The translations under genes and the position numbers were made by a program. A stretch of 64,000 nucleotides of DNA from Moniliophthora roreri (Eukaryota > Basidiomycota > Agaricomycetes > Agaricales > Marasmiaceae). The notes under the pieces were generated by a model. The model saw only the letters and a program-made list of their open reading frames with translations. It had not been told where the DNA came from and did no database searches. Position 1 is the first letter of the stretch. Each line of letters starts with the position of its first letter. Positions 47,388-59,847 of this stretch are shown piece after piece. The stretch lies in the NCBI GenBank assembly GCA_001466705.2, contig LATX02000216.1:1-64000 (forward strand), in the 5' to 3' direction.

Positions 47388-48043
47388 GGGCCTGTTCAAA
47401 TAGAAACCATGGTTCCCGTTTCCTGGGCTCCGCGAGGCTTACGCAACTTTCTCATCCGCATTCACGGGTGCTTCGTCCAGCGCTTGTACGAGCGCTTCAC
47501 AATAAATGTCTTTTCGACACCTATAAGTACTCATATATGTTATAGAGTGCTTACACAGAACAGTTCATTAGTGTAAGCACCTCTCTGAATGCTCTAGAGG
47601 ATAAGGACAGAAACAATTACCCAGAGCTACATAAAAATGCTTCAGAGATGGACCAATGCACAAGAGGGCCACAAAAAAATTTTTTAGTACACAATGATGA
47701 TTTTTTTTTTAAGGACGGCTGGAGGGAACCAACCAACCGACCTATTACGTATATTACTATATTAGGAAAGCGTCACATGTTCAGAAAAACATACGAGTAC
47801 GCTACATGGCAACCCCCAACCAAACTATCACTGTACTCGCCGTCTCTTCGATGCCTCACACAGTTCACAGATAAAATTGTGGTTAGGGTATGCTTCTCCA
47901 ACGCAGTCCATATGAAACTGTGAAGACTGTGAGTTCCAATCCGATATCACTGGAAACAAACATAGCACTCATGTATTTTGTCTCACAGCTATTCCTTCTG
48001 CAGATAATGACTCTGAGGCTATCATCGGCGGCATCCTCAGGTG

Positions 48044-48662
48044 TTATGACAATCCCGCAAAGACATTCCTGCAACAGCGAGTCAATTTTTCGGGTTCTTT
48101 GCTGTATTGAGCAAGTGGGTGGTGAGTATCGGCCTCAGGTACACTGGCAGGTAACTGAAGGATATGAGTGTGAAGTTTTTCAAGGATATCAGTGTGGTGG
48201 CTTTGGGTAGTCTCGATAGTGGCGACCGATGATGTGGGGGGTGGCAACATAGATTGGGGTTGGGCTGAGCTGGAAGCTGAACCATTTGAGGTGGTCGATG
48301 GTGTATCGTGTCCTTTTTTCTTCAATGACTGTATTGGTTTGGGTACCTGTACATTAGGCAATACCGAAGCCACCACCTTAGGTAGAAGGGACAGAATAGA
48401 TTGTTGTTTGATTCTTCCTTGGTTAAGCTTAGCTTGCTTCTCCTTTTGTAGCTTCGTAGCTTCACAGGTAGGTGTCAGGTAATGCTTGTTGGCAAAATTC
48501 CCTTTACCAGCCTTTCCAACGCATATGTATTTGTTGCAATTGGGGCAGTGAACCTTCCCATCAACTACAGGAATATTTTCAAGCTCCTACATTTGGCATA
48601 ACTATCAGTCGAGGATTAGACCAGGTCAATAAAAAATTTACCAGTGGGATGGGTTTGGCCAT
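48044..48662 (-). CDS. Zinc-finger protein inside the Harbinger element (truncated, origin unclear)
   Basis: The ATG at 48662 begins a 7-codon exon (48642-48662). A GT-AG intron (48587-48641) leads to CPNCNKYICVGKAGKGNFANKH, a Cys/His finger with a BED-like layout, then Lys-rich and Ser/Thr-rich sequence. The frame ends at 48044, but a different frame stays open downstream, so a frameshift or a missed intron is likely. The gene is not part of the usual Harbinger pair. Its left and right surroundings share a short direct repeat, so it may be a relic of another element. Confidence 0.45.
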
Positions 48663-49204
48663 GCTGTAAGATGTTGCAAACAAAGCATCACACGGTCCAG
48701 GTCCTACAAGTCGAGATAAGTGCCAATTTAGCTTTCCTTTACTCATAAAAACTCTCTGATAGCTAATTGGGCTGTATTTAGTCCCAAAAAGTACTCTAAC
48801 ATTACAAAAAAAAATTGGCTCAAAAAAATTTTTAAGGACCCCAGGACTGAACCAACCGACCATCATCATGTTCAGGATCCACGGCCCGCTACCCCCTTGC
48901 CAATGCATCAAAAAACCACCCCAAACACACAAGATTAGCAGAGTTCTTTGACAAAAGTTGCACAAATTAGCTGTAAATGTACTGTGCAGAGATCTGTAGG
49001 TGTTTTATAACATAGATGAGTACCTATAGGCATCAAAAATTGTGAAGCACTCTTACAAGCACTCAACAAAGTGCCTATGAATGCAGATGAGAAAGTTGCA
49101 TAAGCCTCGCAGCTGGCCCAACTTTCCCACCCTGCCTGCTGCACACTTATTGTAGCTGCCTTGTAGATCTTATCGAATAAATCAGTTTTTTCTTCCTTCT
49201 TTTC

Positions 49205-50565
49205 ATGTTGGAGCACCTTACACCACAAGATTTGGGCCATATAATGGCTTCAGCAGCAAGTGTTGTTAATCTTGCAGTCCTTGGTGCCTCCATATATGCT
49301 TCTCAAGCTACCAAACAGCCATATCATAATTCAGCACTCTCTGGATATGCTTGGGTACAGGAGCTGATGAAAGGGCATCCAAGGTGTATCTATACAGAAT
49401 TGGGTGTTAGGCTTCATGTATTCATCACTCTGGTGATCACGCTTTGCAGCATGAGTTATGCTGACTCTCAAAAAGGAGTCACAGTTGAAGAACAGCTTGC
49501 AATATTTCTATACATGTGTGTAACTGGATTGTCTGTTCGCCATGTGGGAGAACGGTTTCAGTGGGCTAATGGAACCATAACACAGTATGTTTTACACTCT
49601 TATTTATATGTATAGCTATTCTAAGAACAAATATACAGTTATTTTTGCTTAATGTGTGAAGCTTTATCTGGACCAGAATTCTACAATCAATATGTCAGCC
49701 TCCCAAATGCAGATGATCCACCCTCTCCATACCTGAACAACAATCCCAAATTCTGGCCTTTTTTCAAAGGCTGTCTTGGTGCACTGGATGGTTCACATAT
49801 TGCATCAAGTCCAGCTGCTGCTGATCAGTCAAATTCACGGAATCGCAAAGGATTTGTATCACAGAATATTCTTGCTGCTTGCTCATTTCTCCTCCAATTC
49901 TTATGTGCTGACAGGGTGGGAGGGATCTGTTACAGACAGCTTCCTGTATGCAGATGCACATATATCTGATCTGTGAGTCTCAGAGGGTTGCTATTACCTT
50001 GGGGATGCAGGTTTTGCTGTATGCAACACAGTCTTAACTCTATATCATGGAGTCTGATACATCTGGCTGAGTGGGGCAGGGTTCAACAACGGTGTGTTAT
50101 CAAGTGATATTATACTTCATTACTAACTTAGATTTCAGGCCTCAAAGCAAGGAAGAGTTGTTCAATCTTCGCCATGCTCAAGCTCGTAATGTTATTGAGC
50201 ATATATTTGGAGTTATCAAGTGGCAGTGGAGAATTCTGGTCCTTCCACCTGAATTTAGCATGAAGATCCAGGCACAGATACCTGCAGCACTTGCAGCTCT
50301 ACACAACTTCATCCTGGAGCATAATGACAACTTTCTTCAGGAGTTATAGGCAGACAAAGATGCAGTTGACCCAGCTCCTGGTCATCATATTGATGCTGAA
50401 GGGCCTAGAGAGTGCCATCCTCATGGTGAACTGGCCTCACATCATGTTTCAGAAGAGGAATATGAAGAAGCACTTCATAAACAGGATAATATTGCACAAG
50501 CTATATGGGAGCAATACCAAGAGGTGTTACAAGCCTGAGGGGAAGATGAGATAGATGATTACTTG
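49205..50565 (+). pseudogene. PIF/Harbinger transposase (DDE_Tnp_4-like)
   Basis: The N-terminal part has EEQLAIFLYMCVTGLSVRHVGERF, a helix-turn-helix-like segment typical of this family. After an intron (about 49590-49665) come the catalytic blocks: GALDGSHI (first Asp, about 49775), GWEGSVTDS (second Asp, about 49915) and NVIEHIFGVIKWQW (Glu, about 50190). LGDAGF and LHNFILEHND are also conserved. A 1-nt shift separates the block ending AACSF from the GWEGS block. In-frame TGA codons occur at about 49970 and 50056. The enzyme catalyses cut-and-paste transposition in its family, but this copy is inactive. Confidence 0.85.
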
Positions 50566-50734
50566 TATGAACAAGATGAACCACAGAGCATTCATCAGGA
50601 AGAGCAGGAGGAACTAGAAAGTGATATAGAGTAGAAAACGAGTAAATGTGGTATAAAGGAATGTAAAAACTAGGCTATTAGAGAAAGATACAATCAACTT
50701 CATCCAAATGTAGCAGCTCAGCAACATAAGCCTT

Positions 50735-51922
50735 TCACTCTGGTGATGAAGCCTCAACCCACGACATGTATGCATCTGCCTCCTTTGTCTCTTTAAGAAT
50801 ATTACCAAGCTTCACTTTGTTCTGAAGTGAGAGCCATGTCTCCTTCTCATGTGCTGTAGCCATTGCCGTCCTATGCTGCATGGGACTTGGGTCCAGCTGA
50901 GAGACTAGCTTGAACATTGAGTCACCAAAGACACCACTAAAATGCATGACTGCATTGCTAATGCATTCAGCAGGTGTCACTTTTGCTTGCTTGACAGAAT
51001 GAAGAACTGAATCATCAGAGCACTTGCGTGACACAGAGTGAGCAGGTGTGCTAGCAGGAACTGGGGCAGAGATCTAATACATGTCTTAGTGATTGAGAAT
51101 GCAAAAAGATGATACTAAACACACTTACAGACTCTGTTGGAGGCTGTGAGGCTGCCAGATCATGCTCCATCCAAGACTCATCCCATTCAACACTGCCAGC
51201 CCAGGCAACAGGAGCATCAGGAGAAGGTGAAGAAGCATCAGGAGGAGAAAGAGGAGGCAGATCATCTGCATGAGATGAAGGCCCAGTAGTAGATGTAGTA
51301 GAGTTCAGTACATGAACTCCAAAAGTACCACTGATGGCTGAGTATCATGCATCACCCTTCTGCTTGTCAGGACAGAGCTTGAGAACATCATTATAGATGT
51401 CCCATCCCTTGGTCTTGAATGGGAAGCAGTCAGGCTTAGCAATAATGATACTACTCTATACAACCTCATTCTCTGCAGTGAAGATACTTGCACCTGTCTG
51501 ATCATTCCAGTGACCACAAGAACAGGTCTGCAAGTACTCAACAGCAGTAAAGATGGCAAGAATCTACTATTATATTTAGTATAGTGAAAAATAAAGAACT
51601 AAAACTAATTATGCACATTTCTAATCTTCTCTCAAACACCATTCACCTTCTTGAAACCACCAACAATAATCTGACTATTCAGAAGGTCTGTAGCACCAGC
51701 AAGGACATTGTTCCTGAATTTATATGTATCTCCAGTTGTCTCTACATGAGCAACAAGGTAGTTGCACAGTGTAATGATGTCATGGATGCACCAGATTGCA
51801 TTGGCCTTCTCTGACACCTTTTCCTTGGTGAGATAGGTGGGAGAAACAGAGCATGAAATACCCTTGAAGTTATCTACATAGCCAATACCTTGCCCTGGGT
51901 TTCTCTTCTTTCTTGGCAGCAT
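50735..51922 (-). CDS. Myb/SANT-like DNA-binding protein of the Harbinger element
   Basis: Harbinger elements encode a second protein that binds the TIRs and helps import the transposase. Here a minus-strand frame (51632-51922) holds a trihelix-like segment (ANAIWCIHDIITLCNYLVAH) and LAGATDLLNSQI. After an intron near 51560-51630 it continues with the WNDQTGASIFTAENEVV region (about 51440-51510) and AKPDCFPFKTKGW. A Pro/Ser-rich linker follows, then a C-terminal helix-rich domain ending in VEASSPE near 50735. Scattered stops (about 51465 and 51345) suggest it is also decaying. It is convergent with the transposase. Confidence 0.7.
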
Positions 51923-52079
51923 TCAAATGCATCAAAGGAGTGTTGAAATAGAGAGAAGAATGATAGACAAGTAATGGAATGAGTCAGAATGAGGGTGGGA
52001 AAGTTGGGCTAGCTGCTGCAGAACCCAGGAAACAGGAACCATAGTTCCTATTCAAACAGGCCCTAAAGGCTGAAGTTTG

Positions 52080-52400
52080 ACTTGGCTCGGGGGGTGGGTG
52101 TCAGAAATTTGTAGTGTAGGCTTAAAAAGGCTTAAAAGGGTAAATAAGGCTGTGAGGGCCAGCCAGTGCATATAAGAGCTTTTAATAAAAGAGTTTTTGA
52201 TTTTAAGCAAGCATGTAAGGATGCTTAGAAGGTGGATTATAAGGTAGAAATAACCAGCCAAAATAATCCCCACCAGCTTGAACCACTGACCTTATAAGGT
52301 CTCTTGTAATCAAGGCTCTTTTTTTTATTATCAGGCAAAGGGTGTAGTCCACTACACCAAACAGCTGATACATTTATTAGAACCTCACGTTGATATATAC
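52080..52400 (-). repeat. Possible tRNA-derived SINE-like repeat
   Basis: On the minus strand, TGGTGTAGTGG (an A-box-like motif, about 52350-52360) is followed about 64 bases later by GGTTCAAGCTGG (B-box-like, about 52274-52285). The downstream sequence then becomes AT-rich with TTAAAAG repeats. The spacing is longer than in a tRNA, and a GTGTAGT/ACTACAC hairpin replaces the normal D arm. No second copy in the window confirms that it is mobile. Confidence 0.3.
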
Positions 52401-55400
52401 CACTGTTCACTGTACTTGCAACACTCACACTGCCCATTTCTGGACACAACAATGGTGCCTGCTCATACAATGTCTCTGACTGTCAGAGGTAGTACCTGGA
52501 GTTACTAGTGTGAGCATAGTAGAACACACACTTGATGTACACATACAAGCTGACCTTCCTTTCCATTGAGATTAAGCACATAAATGGTAAATATTGCTTT
52601 ATTTGGAAAAGGGACCAGTATTTCCAGACTTACCAATCGAACATGCCCAAAATGTGCCATGTTCAATGCATTCGACCCCATCAATTTCTATACAAAGTTG
52701 GATCAGTATTGAAACATACAGAAATTGCTCTTGACACATACCGTGTCCTATCTTTTCAGCTACTGAAGCTCTGCCCACTGGGAAAGATGTTGAGGAATGG
52801 CTTAGGCCTGTAAGTGACATGGGTCATAGTTTGATTGTGAGAGCCTGAGCTCTGGATGCAAAAGTCAAGAGCATTCAGTTTTGATATTTTCAGTCCAGTA
52901 AACAAAATCAAAAAGTGATTTTTACTCACTGAGCATTAAGAGATGTACCACTTACATTGATGAGGATAGATATAAGTGAAGTTGATGAGGCAAGGGAGCA
53001 GTAGGGAGCGATTGACAATGACGAGCGAGTGAGAGTGCTCACCATCCCAGCCCTATGCCCAAATAAACCCCTTATCAGGGTCCAAATAAGGGAGCACGGG
53101 CCGATTAAAAGCCCGGGTACCTTAAAAGCCGCCCGGCAGTTTTCCGACATATGTGCAATTGTACATTTTGATAGCCTGCAGCATAGTCACGTGACTCTCC
53201 GGGGCTGGGGAGAGGTTGGACTTTCATCTTCTGCACCCAGGCGAACAAGCAGACCCTATCTACACTTCTACAAAAGACAAATGCTGCTCACGAGTGAGTG
53301 GACGGAGGCCGCTGAGGGGGAAGGATATCTATGGATTTCATCTGGACTGCTCCGACATGAAGAAAAGGAAAAATCGTTCAAGGAGATTGAAGAAGAGTTC
53401 CAGACCTCTTAGACGAACAGATCGGAATCCGACAGTGACCTCAGAACGAACTTGATATTGATCCTGGAGACCCCTTCGCTCAACTAGATGCTCCAACTGG
53501 GGTTGACAGTGACTGTGAGGCTCGGTTGAAAGGGATAGGGATTGCATAGGCTTTGAGGTGCGGCTCTTCCCATTTCCTTCTTCAATACAGTAGAGAGCTA
53601 AATAGTACCACGACAGCTCGGCCGCTCCCCTCCCACATCACCCACCGAGCTCTGCTCTTTTCAGCATCCCGTTGCGGAGACGGTACACCTTGGGACCGAC
53701 AAGCATTCCTCACGAGGGTAATAAGAAGTTGATCTTCACGCACTGACGCTGTAAGAAGATGTGTACGCAGGTGCGTGTCTCCCGTTCTCGTTCTTTTTCT
53801 ATTCTTATCAACAATAATGAACACAGCCGCGCATCACCTAGTTAGTAATTCGCGTTGTTGGCCGTCTTGTGAGCCTCGTTTAAAAAGCACAATTGCATCA
53901 GTGTATCGGTACGTTTATGCCCTTTGTTGTTGCCTACTGTATTGGCGAAAAGAAAGCTAACGCAACGTATAGACCGATCTGTTCGATCGAACTTGGACGA
54001 AACGTGTACCGTTGCGGCTCACCCGGCTGGGCATAATATCTAGGACGATGGTTCTCATGATGAACATATTGCAAGGCACGTATTTCTTCCGCCTTCCTGT
54101 TCTTTCGACTCCTGGGTATACTAGCTCCAGGCTCCTTTCCACGTTGGTTTTATGCTTCAGTACCTCCAGCGATCCCTCTTTACGTGACGAAAGAATCACG
54201 TCCAGTTGTCCGCAACTTTCCCTGAACTTTGATCATTACTTAACCTCGAACCTTCAAAACCGATACTGACATCAGAGTTAGGGTTGACTCAGGACATATA
54301 CAAGGGTTTCCCAGACCAGGAATCACAGGATAACATACCAGGACAGAAGTGCATCCATCGGTTCCCCAATCGCGCCGCTCTAACTGACCGAGTTCTCTTT
54401 TACAGAACTGATAGCCCAGGATCCTTCACATTGTGTCCAAGTAGCAGAAGAACCGGTCAAGCTCGTTACCAGACAGAAAACATGCCGGCGCACCGTATTG
54501 AGCGGAGACGATTTCAGGACATTGGGGCCACTATATACCAAACGAGCTCGACGGCTTTCTTGGGTGGTCTGACGATAATTCGACAACTGTCAATGAGATC
54601 AAGATGGCAAAGGTGTACATTTCTGTAATAGAGGAGCGCTCGAGAAAACTCCTTCCCGTAACACGCACCGGATATGGTGTGTATTGGATTGTATTCGTGG
54701 AGTCGGTTCTCCCGCAACCATCTTTCAGTGCCCGAAAGCAGATCAAGGCTCTCTTCCAGTTCCCGCGTCAGGCACCGATGCGACCCATCATTGCCATGGT
54801 CAAGTACTTGTGTAAGTATTTCCTTTTCCTTGCCTTTGCAATAGAAATAGACATTGATGGTATCTCACAGCCCAATGTGTTCATTCGTCTTTGCCCGCCG
54901 GAACGGCTACCACAGGCTCTGTCAATGGTGCTGGCCCTCTTATGGTCAGAGGCCGCTCCAGTTCCAGTCGAAACAGGTGGAGTGTGCCTCACTGTATCGA
55001 TGCGCCTGCATCGGACATCTCGATACCATCGAATCACAATGTGATATGTTCGCTGGCATTTGCTACGTTCCGACCCTCAAACATTCGGACCTAGCCTGTA
55101 TGTGTCACCTCAGCCTTGAGGACTCTCAATCGTCTGTATTCTGGCTTCGTATGGCATTGCCGCGGAACGCGACGAAGGAGAGATGTGATGGAACACACAG
55201 CATTGCTATCTATGTATATGGTCCCTTCATTGAGTGTAAGGTTGCGGTGCTCAAAAATCGATGCCGTACAAGTCCTGTACCGTACCCTTACCTACCTGGA
55301 TAGCACGGTGACACTGCGACCCGTTTGCAACCTTGATCAAGTGCGATCTAACCGTTGGCTCACACTGAGTCCCGAGCCCAATCATGCCCAGGCTTCAGCA

Positions 55401-56266
55401 TGCCAGCATGGTATCGGATGGCTCTGGATCTATCATGATTTGAAGAAGTTTTCAAACATCTTCTCCCACTCTTCCTCATGCTCACCTTAACCCGGATGAT
55501 GATGATGTGGCTTTTGGCAATGTTCACTCGCCCTTCCGCATAACCGCAGACGCAGACGCAGTGTCGTGAAGATCGGATTCAAATACGAATTTGAAAGCAT
55601 TTTCATTGGAATGGTACACAGAGTTTCCTCGAACAATACATCTCGGCCGGCGAAACAGATGCTCGGAACCCTCCTAAGTCGACTCTGTGCCTAAGGGACA
55701 GTCCCGAGGCGCTTGCTGGGCTAGTTGTTGCTCTCATTCAGTTATTCAAGGAGGCTATTAGGTCAAAGTAAGCACGTCGTTCACCTAAGCCTTTTGATGC
55801 TCACTGAACAAAAGCGTCTAGGGGCCCTCAATCAGATGTCTTACAAAATCGGTTGATAAACCTATTTTTTTTAGAATTGTCATCGAGCCATGATCCTGAT
55901 TACCAGGGACCAATATTACTCACCCGCTTGCCAGGGAGACGTACATGCACCGGCAATACTTGTCTTGTCTTGACAGCGATTTCAAAGCAAGTCATGCCGA
56001 CACGACTCGTCATTTACAGCAATGAATTGATCCTTAATGCTCGGAGATTGAATTATGAGGTTATCCAGTTATCCGCAGCTCTAGAGGCGTTCGTCTAATG
56101 ACTTCTGCATAGCAACTATGTCAGCAAATACCTATATAGACTTTTGTGTGTCGTTTGAGTTTACTAAGGGACGACTTGGCGATGTACTTAAAGCGGGTAT
56201 AAACTTGGTGGGCAAGAGCGAAACAAAGAATCCAGCTCATAAAACAGCCCAGCTACTCTCACAACC
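52401..56266. other. Long stretch without a supported gene
   Basis: Many short frames occur on both strands, the longest about 150 codons (54604-55303, plus), but none carries a recognised motif or splices into a longer protein. Gene remnants are possible, since several frames overlap in shifted phases as in a decayed gene. Nothing can be named. Confidence 0.4.
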
Positions 56267-57074
56267 ATGATCACCTTGTACGACGTCGGCCCAAACGCGA
56301 ATCTCGAGCACCCCTCTGTGTCTCCTCATGTTAGGAAGGCCAGGTAACATCCTTGACATCTTCATTTGCTATTTGTGTCTCTGATTCGTACCGAATTCTA
56401 GGTACACCCTACACTACAAAAACATCCCCTACACCGTCTCCTGGGTCAACTTTTTCACCCTCGAAGAAACCGCTAAACGTGTTGGTGCCGCTCCTACTGG
56501 TACCCGCGCAGACGGTACACCAAAGTATACCGTCCCGTTCATTGTGGACTCTTCCACCGGCGCCGTAGTATCCGACTCGTACCTCATCGCGGTGTATCTG
56601 GATAAGACCTACCCCGACACACCCCGACTGGTACCAGAAGGCACCGGAGCTTTGCAATGGGCTTTTGCAGAGCTGATTTTTAGCAAAATCATGCCCATCG
56701 TTGGGATTGTGCGGCCTTTGATGGAGTCTGGGAATGATCCCGAATTCGTCAAAGGGATCGAGAAAGCTTATGGGCCAGCGACTAAATTGAGCGACGAGCA
56801 GAAGGTGGCTGCGTGGGCAGCTGTGAAGGGCGCTCTGGATGATATTGCCAAGTGGTACCCCGCGCGAGATGAAGAGGGGAATAAGGCGACATACCTTACC
56901 GGAGAAAGACCTATCTACGCGGATTTTTCCTTCATACCTATCTTTTACGTCGTGAAAATGCTCTTTGAAGACTCCAGTGAACAATGGAAGGATCTAGCTA
57001 GTTGGAATGGTGGAAGATGGGCAAGGATGTTGGAAGCAGTGGAGGGATACGTGTCTACAGAGGTTTCGGCATAA
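56267..57074 (+). CDS. Glutathione S-transferase-like protein (fungal GSTFuA-like)
   Basis: Cytosolic GSTs conjugate glutathione to electrophiles; the fungal FuA-type class is linked to detoxifying plant-derived compounds. The ATG at 56267 starts MITLYDVGPN. One 58-nt intron (56344-56401) splits an Arg codon and gives a 249-residue protein. The thioredoxin-like half shows YTLHYKNIPYTVSWVNF, then TVPFIVD and SDSYLIAVYLDKTYP (the usual cis-Pro and Ser-Asp glutathione contacts). The helical half ends in FIPIFYVVKMLFEDS and ARMLEAVEGY. The length is normal and the frame intact. Substrate unknown; the cyclase 9 kb away is too distant to argue for a cluster. Confidence 0.85.
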
Positions 57075-58323
57075 AGTTTATGATAGAGGTTGAAATACGT
57101 CCGATGGCCAGGTGAGACCCCAGATCACACCTTCGCCTGGTATCCCTTGTAGAACATGTTTTGAAGGAAGACATATCTGTGATTGCCCTAGTCCGATTCA
57201 GATGGAATTGATCAGTATTACAATAACGAGAGGCGCTAGTACCAATCAGTTCGGAAAGCTATGAGAGCTTGTAGCCACGGTCTAGACTTGTGTATCATGA
57301 AGATTTGTATGCCTGGTGAATTAATGATTTACCAGAGCATAGGTAGACCCAAATTCTCTAGCATGGCTGCCGTGAACTGCTCTACGCAATCCCTATAGTT
57401 CGGATCCTTTTTCACATTGAATACCTTTGACTCCAAGAGCGGCGATGTACTGCTTGAACGTCGCTTTCGATGTGCTCAATGAAAGGGTTTCCGAGTTGTT
57501 CTCAGTCCTTTGGATCTCCATGCGGCCCACCATACTCGACCATCTGAGTCTAATCCTGCCGCGACTGTGAATAATTGTCTTTGATAGTTGAGAGAATTGG
57601 TGACTTACGTTGAGGTAAGTACACAAAAGTGCACCGAGCTCCTTAAGGTTATGTTCGCCTTTACCGTTACCAACCCCAGCTTCGGTGAATTGTTCAGTGT
57701 TCAGGCGGGCACGCCTTACGAAGTCGCTAATCCGGTCGAGGTGGGGCTTCGTGTTAGCCACATTGACGCCAGGCTGCCGTGCGAGTTCGTTTAACCAAAA
57801 AACAGTGAATGCAGGAGAGGCGACGAGACTCACTAATGGCTTCCAGCCGGAGGCTGATATCAACTTGATTTGTCCACGGCATCGTAAGTTGTCCCTGTGT
57901 ATGAGTCAGCTCGTGCAATATGAGCTGGTACTTCCGGAATATGGAGGGCTTGGGAGAGTGGTAGGAAGAATAAGAGCAAGACGAAGAATGAGTACTTGAA
58001 CGAGCGTGCAGCTTGCATCGGTGTGCTGGTAATTGATTGAATCGTATCCGTATCATTGTATCTTTTGTGGCCTTGCTGTTCAAATTCGTATCCCCCTGCG
58101 GCAGACTGCACCCCACTTCTAGACGCTTCATATATAATCTGCCTTGATTAGGTACCCGAAAAGCACCATAGTCGCGATCTGGACTTGATCTGGACACCAT
58201 AGTGACACCGTCCTCCCTCGTCCTCCGAACCAACTCCGAACGGTCTTCGTGGTAGCGCGCAAGCTTTAGTTGTATTCCCACGACGTGAAATAATCGCGTG
58301 ACTGCTCTTCGCCGGCATCCGCG
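57075..58323. other. Possible small secreted-protein gene on the minus strand, unresolved
   Basis: On the minus strand an ATG near 58050 opens MQAARSFKYSFFVLLLFFLP followed by LSQA, a convincing hydrophobic signal peptide. About 200 bp downstream a frame (57600-57863) encodes PHLDRISDFVRRARLNTEQF. In-phase splice sites linking the two were not found with confidence, so the region is described rather than called. The rest is intergenic. Confidence 0.35.
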
Positions 58324-59248
58324 ATGCTGCCCATCAGAGCTCAACGCTTCCTAACACGTTCAAACCCGTTAAGCCGCGCTTTTCGACCGAGTATAACATC
58401 AAGGATACCGCAAAAGAGATTCAATTCCTCCTCAGAGCCACCTCGACAGCAGCAGCCTTCTCCTGAACCTCCGCGGCCTCAGAGAAATGTCATTGGGGTG
58501 CGTGCCCATATCATAATGTACAACCAGTGTGCTCAAAGTCTTCTTTCTCGCAACAGGTATTCTCTCCGACATCAGCAGCCATCTTTATAGCCGTTGGCGC
58601 TGGCCTCTATTTCTACTTTGATCATGAAAAGCAAAAACTCATTGAGCAACGCGAAAAGGAACGTCAATCTCAGGCCTATGGGCGTCCTAATGTCGGCGGA
58701 CCATTCTCTTTGACCGAATGCTCTACCGGGAAGGAGTTTACGGAGCAAGATCTGTTGGGAAAATGGAATTTGGTGTATTTCGGGTTCACGAATTGCCCAG
58801 ATATCTGTCCTGCAGAGTTGGACAAAGTTACAGTGGTCGTGGACAAGCTCAGTTGCGTGATTTTTCCTTCTGCTCTTGTTATTCAGTACTCATGTTTGAG
58901 AACACAGAGGAGGCATTCCCAAAGCTCCAATTCCAGCCCATTTTCATCTCTGTTGACCCCGCACGCGATACGCCTTCCCAAGTACAAACGTACCTCAAAG
59001 ATTTCCATCCAGACTATATTGGTTTAGTCGGCGACTATCAAAAGACAAAGTCGGCCTGTAAAGCGTATCGCGTTTACTTCTCAACACCTCCAGACGCGGA
59101 CCCCAAAGGAGACTACCTCGTCGATCATTCGATATTCATCTACCTGATGGATCCGCAGGGCAAGTTTGTAGAAGCGTTTGGGCAGGCAACAGACAAGGAT
59201 GAGGCGGCAGAAAAGATGAAGGAGTTGATCAGAGAATGGAAGTGGTGA
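58324..59248 (+). CDS. SCO1: SCO1/SenC-type mitochondrial copper chaperone
   Basis: SCO1 delivers copper to the CuA site of cytochrome c oxidase subunit II at the inner mitochondrial membrane. The ATG at 58324 gives an Arg/Ser-rich presequence without acidic residues, then a 59-nt intron (58498-58556). A single membrane segment (about residues 66-79) precedes the thioredoxin-like domain. The copper ligands are CPDIC (Cys138, Cys142) and the later His in DYLVDHSIF. FISVDPARDTP and FGFTNCPD are family signatures. An intron near 58832-58900 interrupts the domain; its exact donor is ambiguous. The end IREWKW and stop at 59246-59248 match the usual length. Likely a functional single-copy gene. Confidence 0.92.
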
Positions 59249-59847
59249 TTTATTGTACGTTCTGTATAATTTCAACAGTATAATACTACGCCCAACTCAG
59301 AATGAAACTACGTGCTACCTCAACTCGAATATGCCGAGTCTTTTCTGTTCGGTCGATATTTTAGCTCTCGCGATTCTCGAGCAACTACACCAAAGAGCTG
59401 GGTCATCGCGCACACTGTATTGGTAATATTGAAGGCGAAGGACTTCCTGATGACGACCCTACAAATCGCAACGGTATCGGCATGAAAACAGACGAGAGTC
59501 CTGCAAACTTCAACCGAGCAGGCACCTTCCGCATATTATGAGCAGACGCAAAGGCATAGCCGCTTTTTCCATTCACACAGATACCATGCGAGGGAACGTT
59601 GGTATTCCAAGAAAATATTGATTTATTTATATGTTTAATGAACACATACGTTCTCTGGATCGGTACGTTTGTCTGTGACGGTAGGACACGAGGCTGGGCA
59701 GAAGTTGCGCAGATAAGGAGTGCAGATGTCAAGAAGTCATGAGAGGTGAACAACGGTATAACCAATGAGTATCAGGAGGCCCGCACTGCATAACATCCCA
59801 CCGCTAAGCAATGGACGAGGAAAGGACGGGCTGAATCCCCACTCGAT
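59249..59847. other. Intergenic; unassigned minus frame
   Basis: A 120-codon minus frame (59403-59765) is open with a hydrophobic start (FLTSALLICATSAQP), but no supporting motif or homologous neighbour was recognised. Otherwise nothing seen. Confidence 0.35.

Larger units (their letters stand above)
47388..52063. mobile_element. PIF/Harbinger DNA transposon
   Basis: The ends are inverted repeats beginning GGGCCTGTT. About 45 bp align well, from 47388 on the left and back from 52063 on the right. They are flanked by TAA target duplications (47385-47387 and 52064-52066). The 3-bp TWA target and the two-gene content (a DDE transposase on the plus strand and a Myb/SANT-like gene on the minus strand) define PIF/Harbinger. 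At 4.7 kb it is near full size, with an additional zinc-finger gene in the left part that may be a nested remnant. The transposase is disrupted. Confidence 0.9.

Noticed and set aside
54604..55490. Overlapping plus frames of 120-150 codons
   Set aside because: No domain, no coherent splicing and no paralogue in the window; could be a decayed gene but cannot be supported.
44940..57074. Terpene biosynthetic gene cluster including the GST
   Set aside because: The GST is over 9 kb away across a transposon, and no P450, transferase or prenyl synthase is present.
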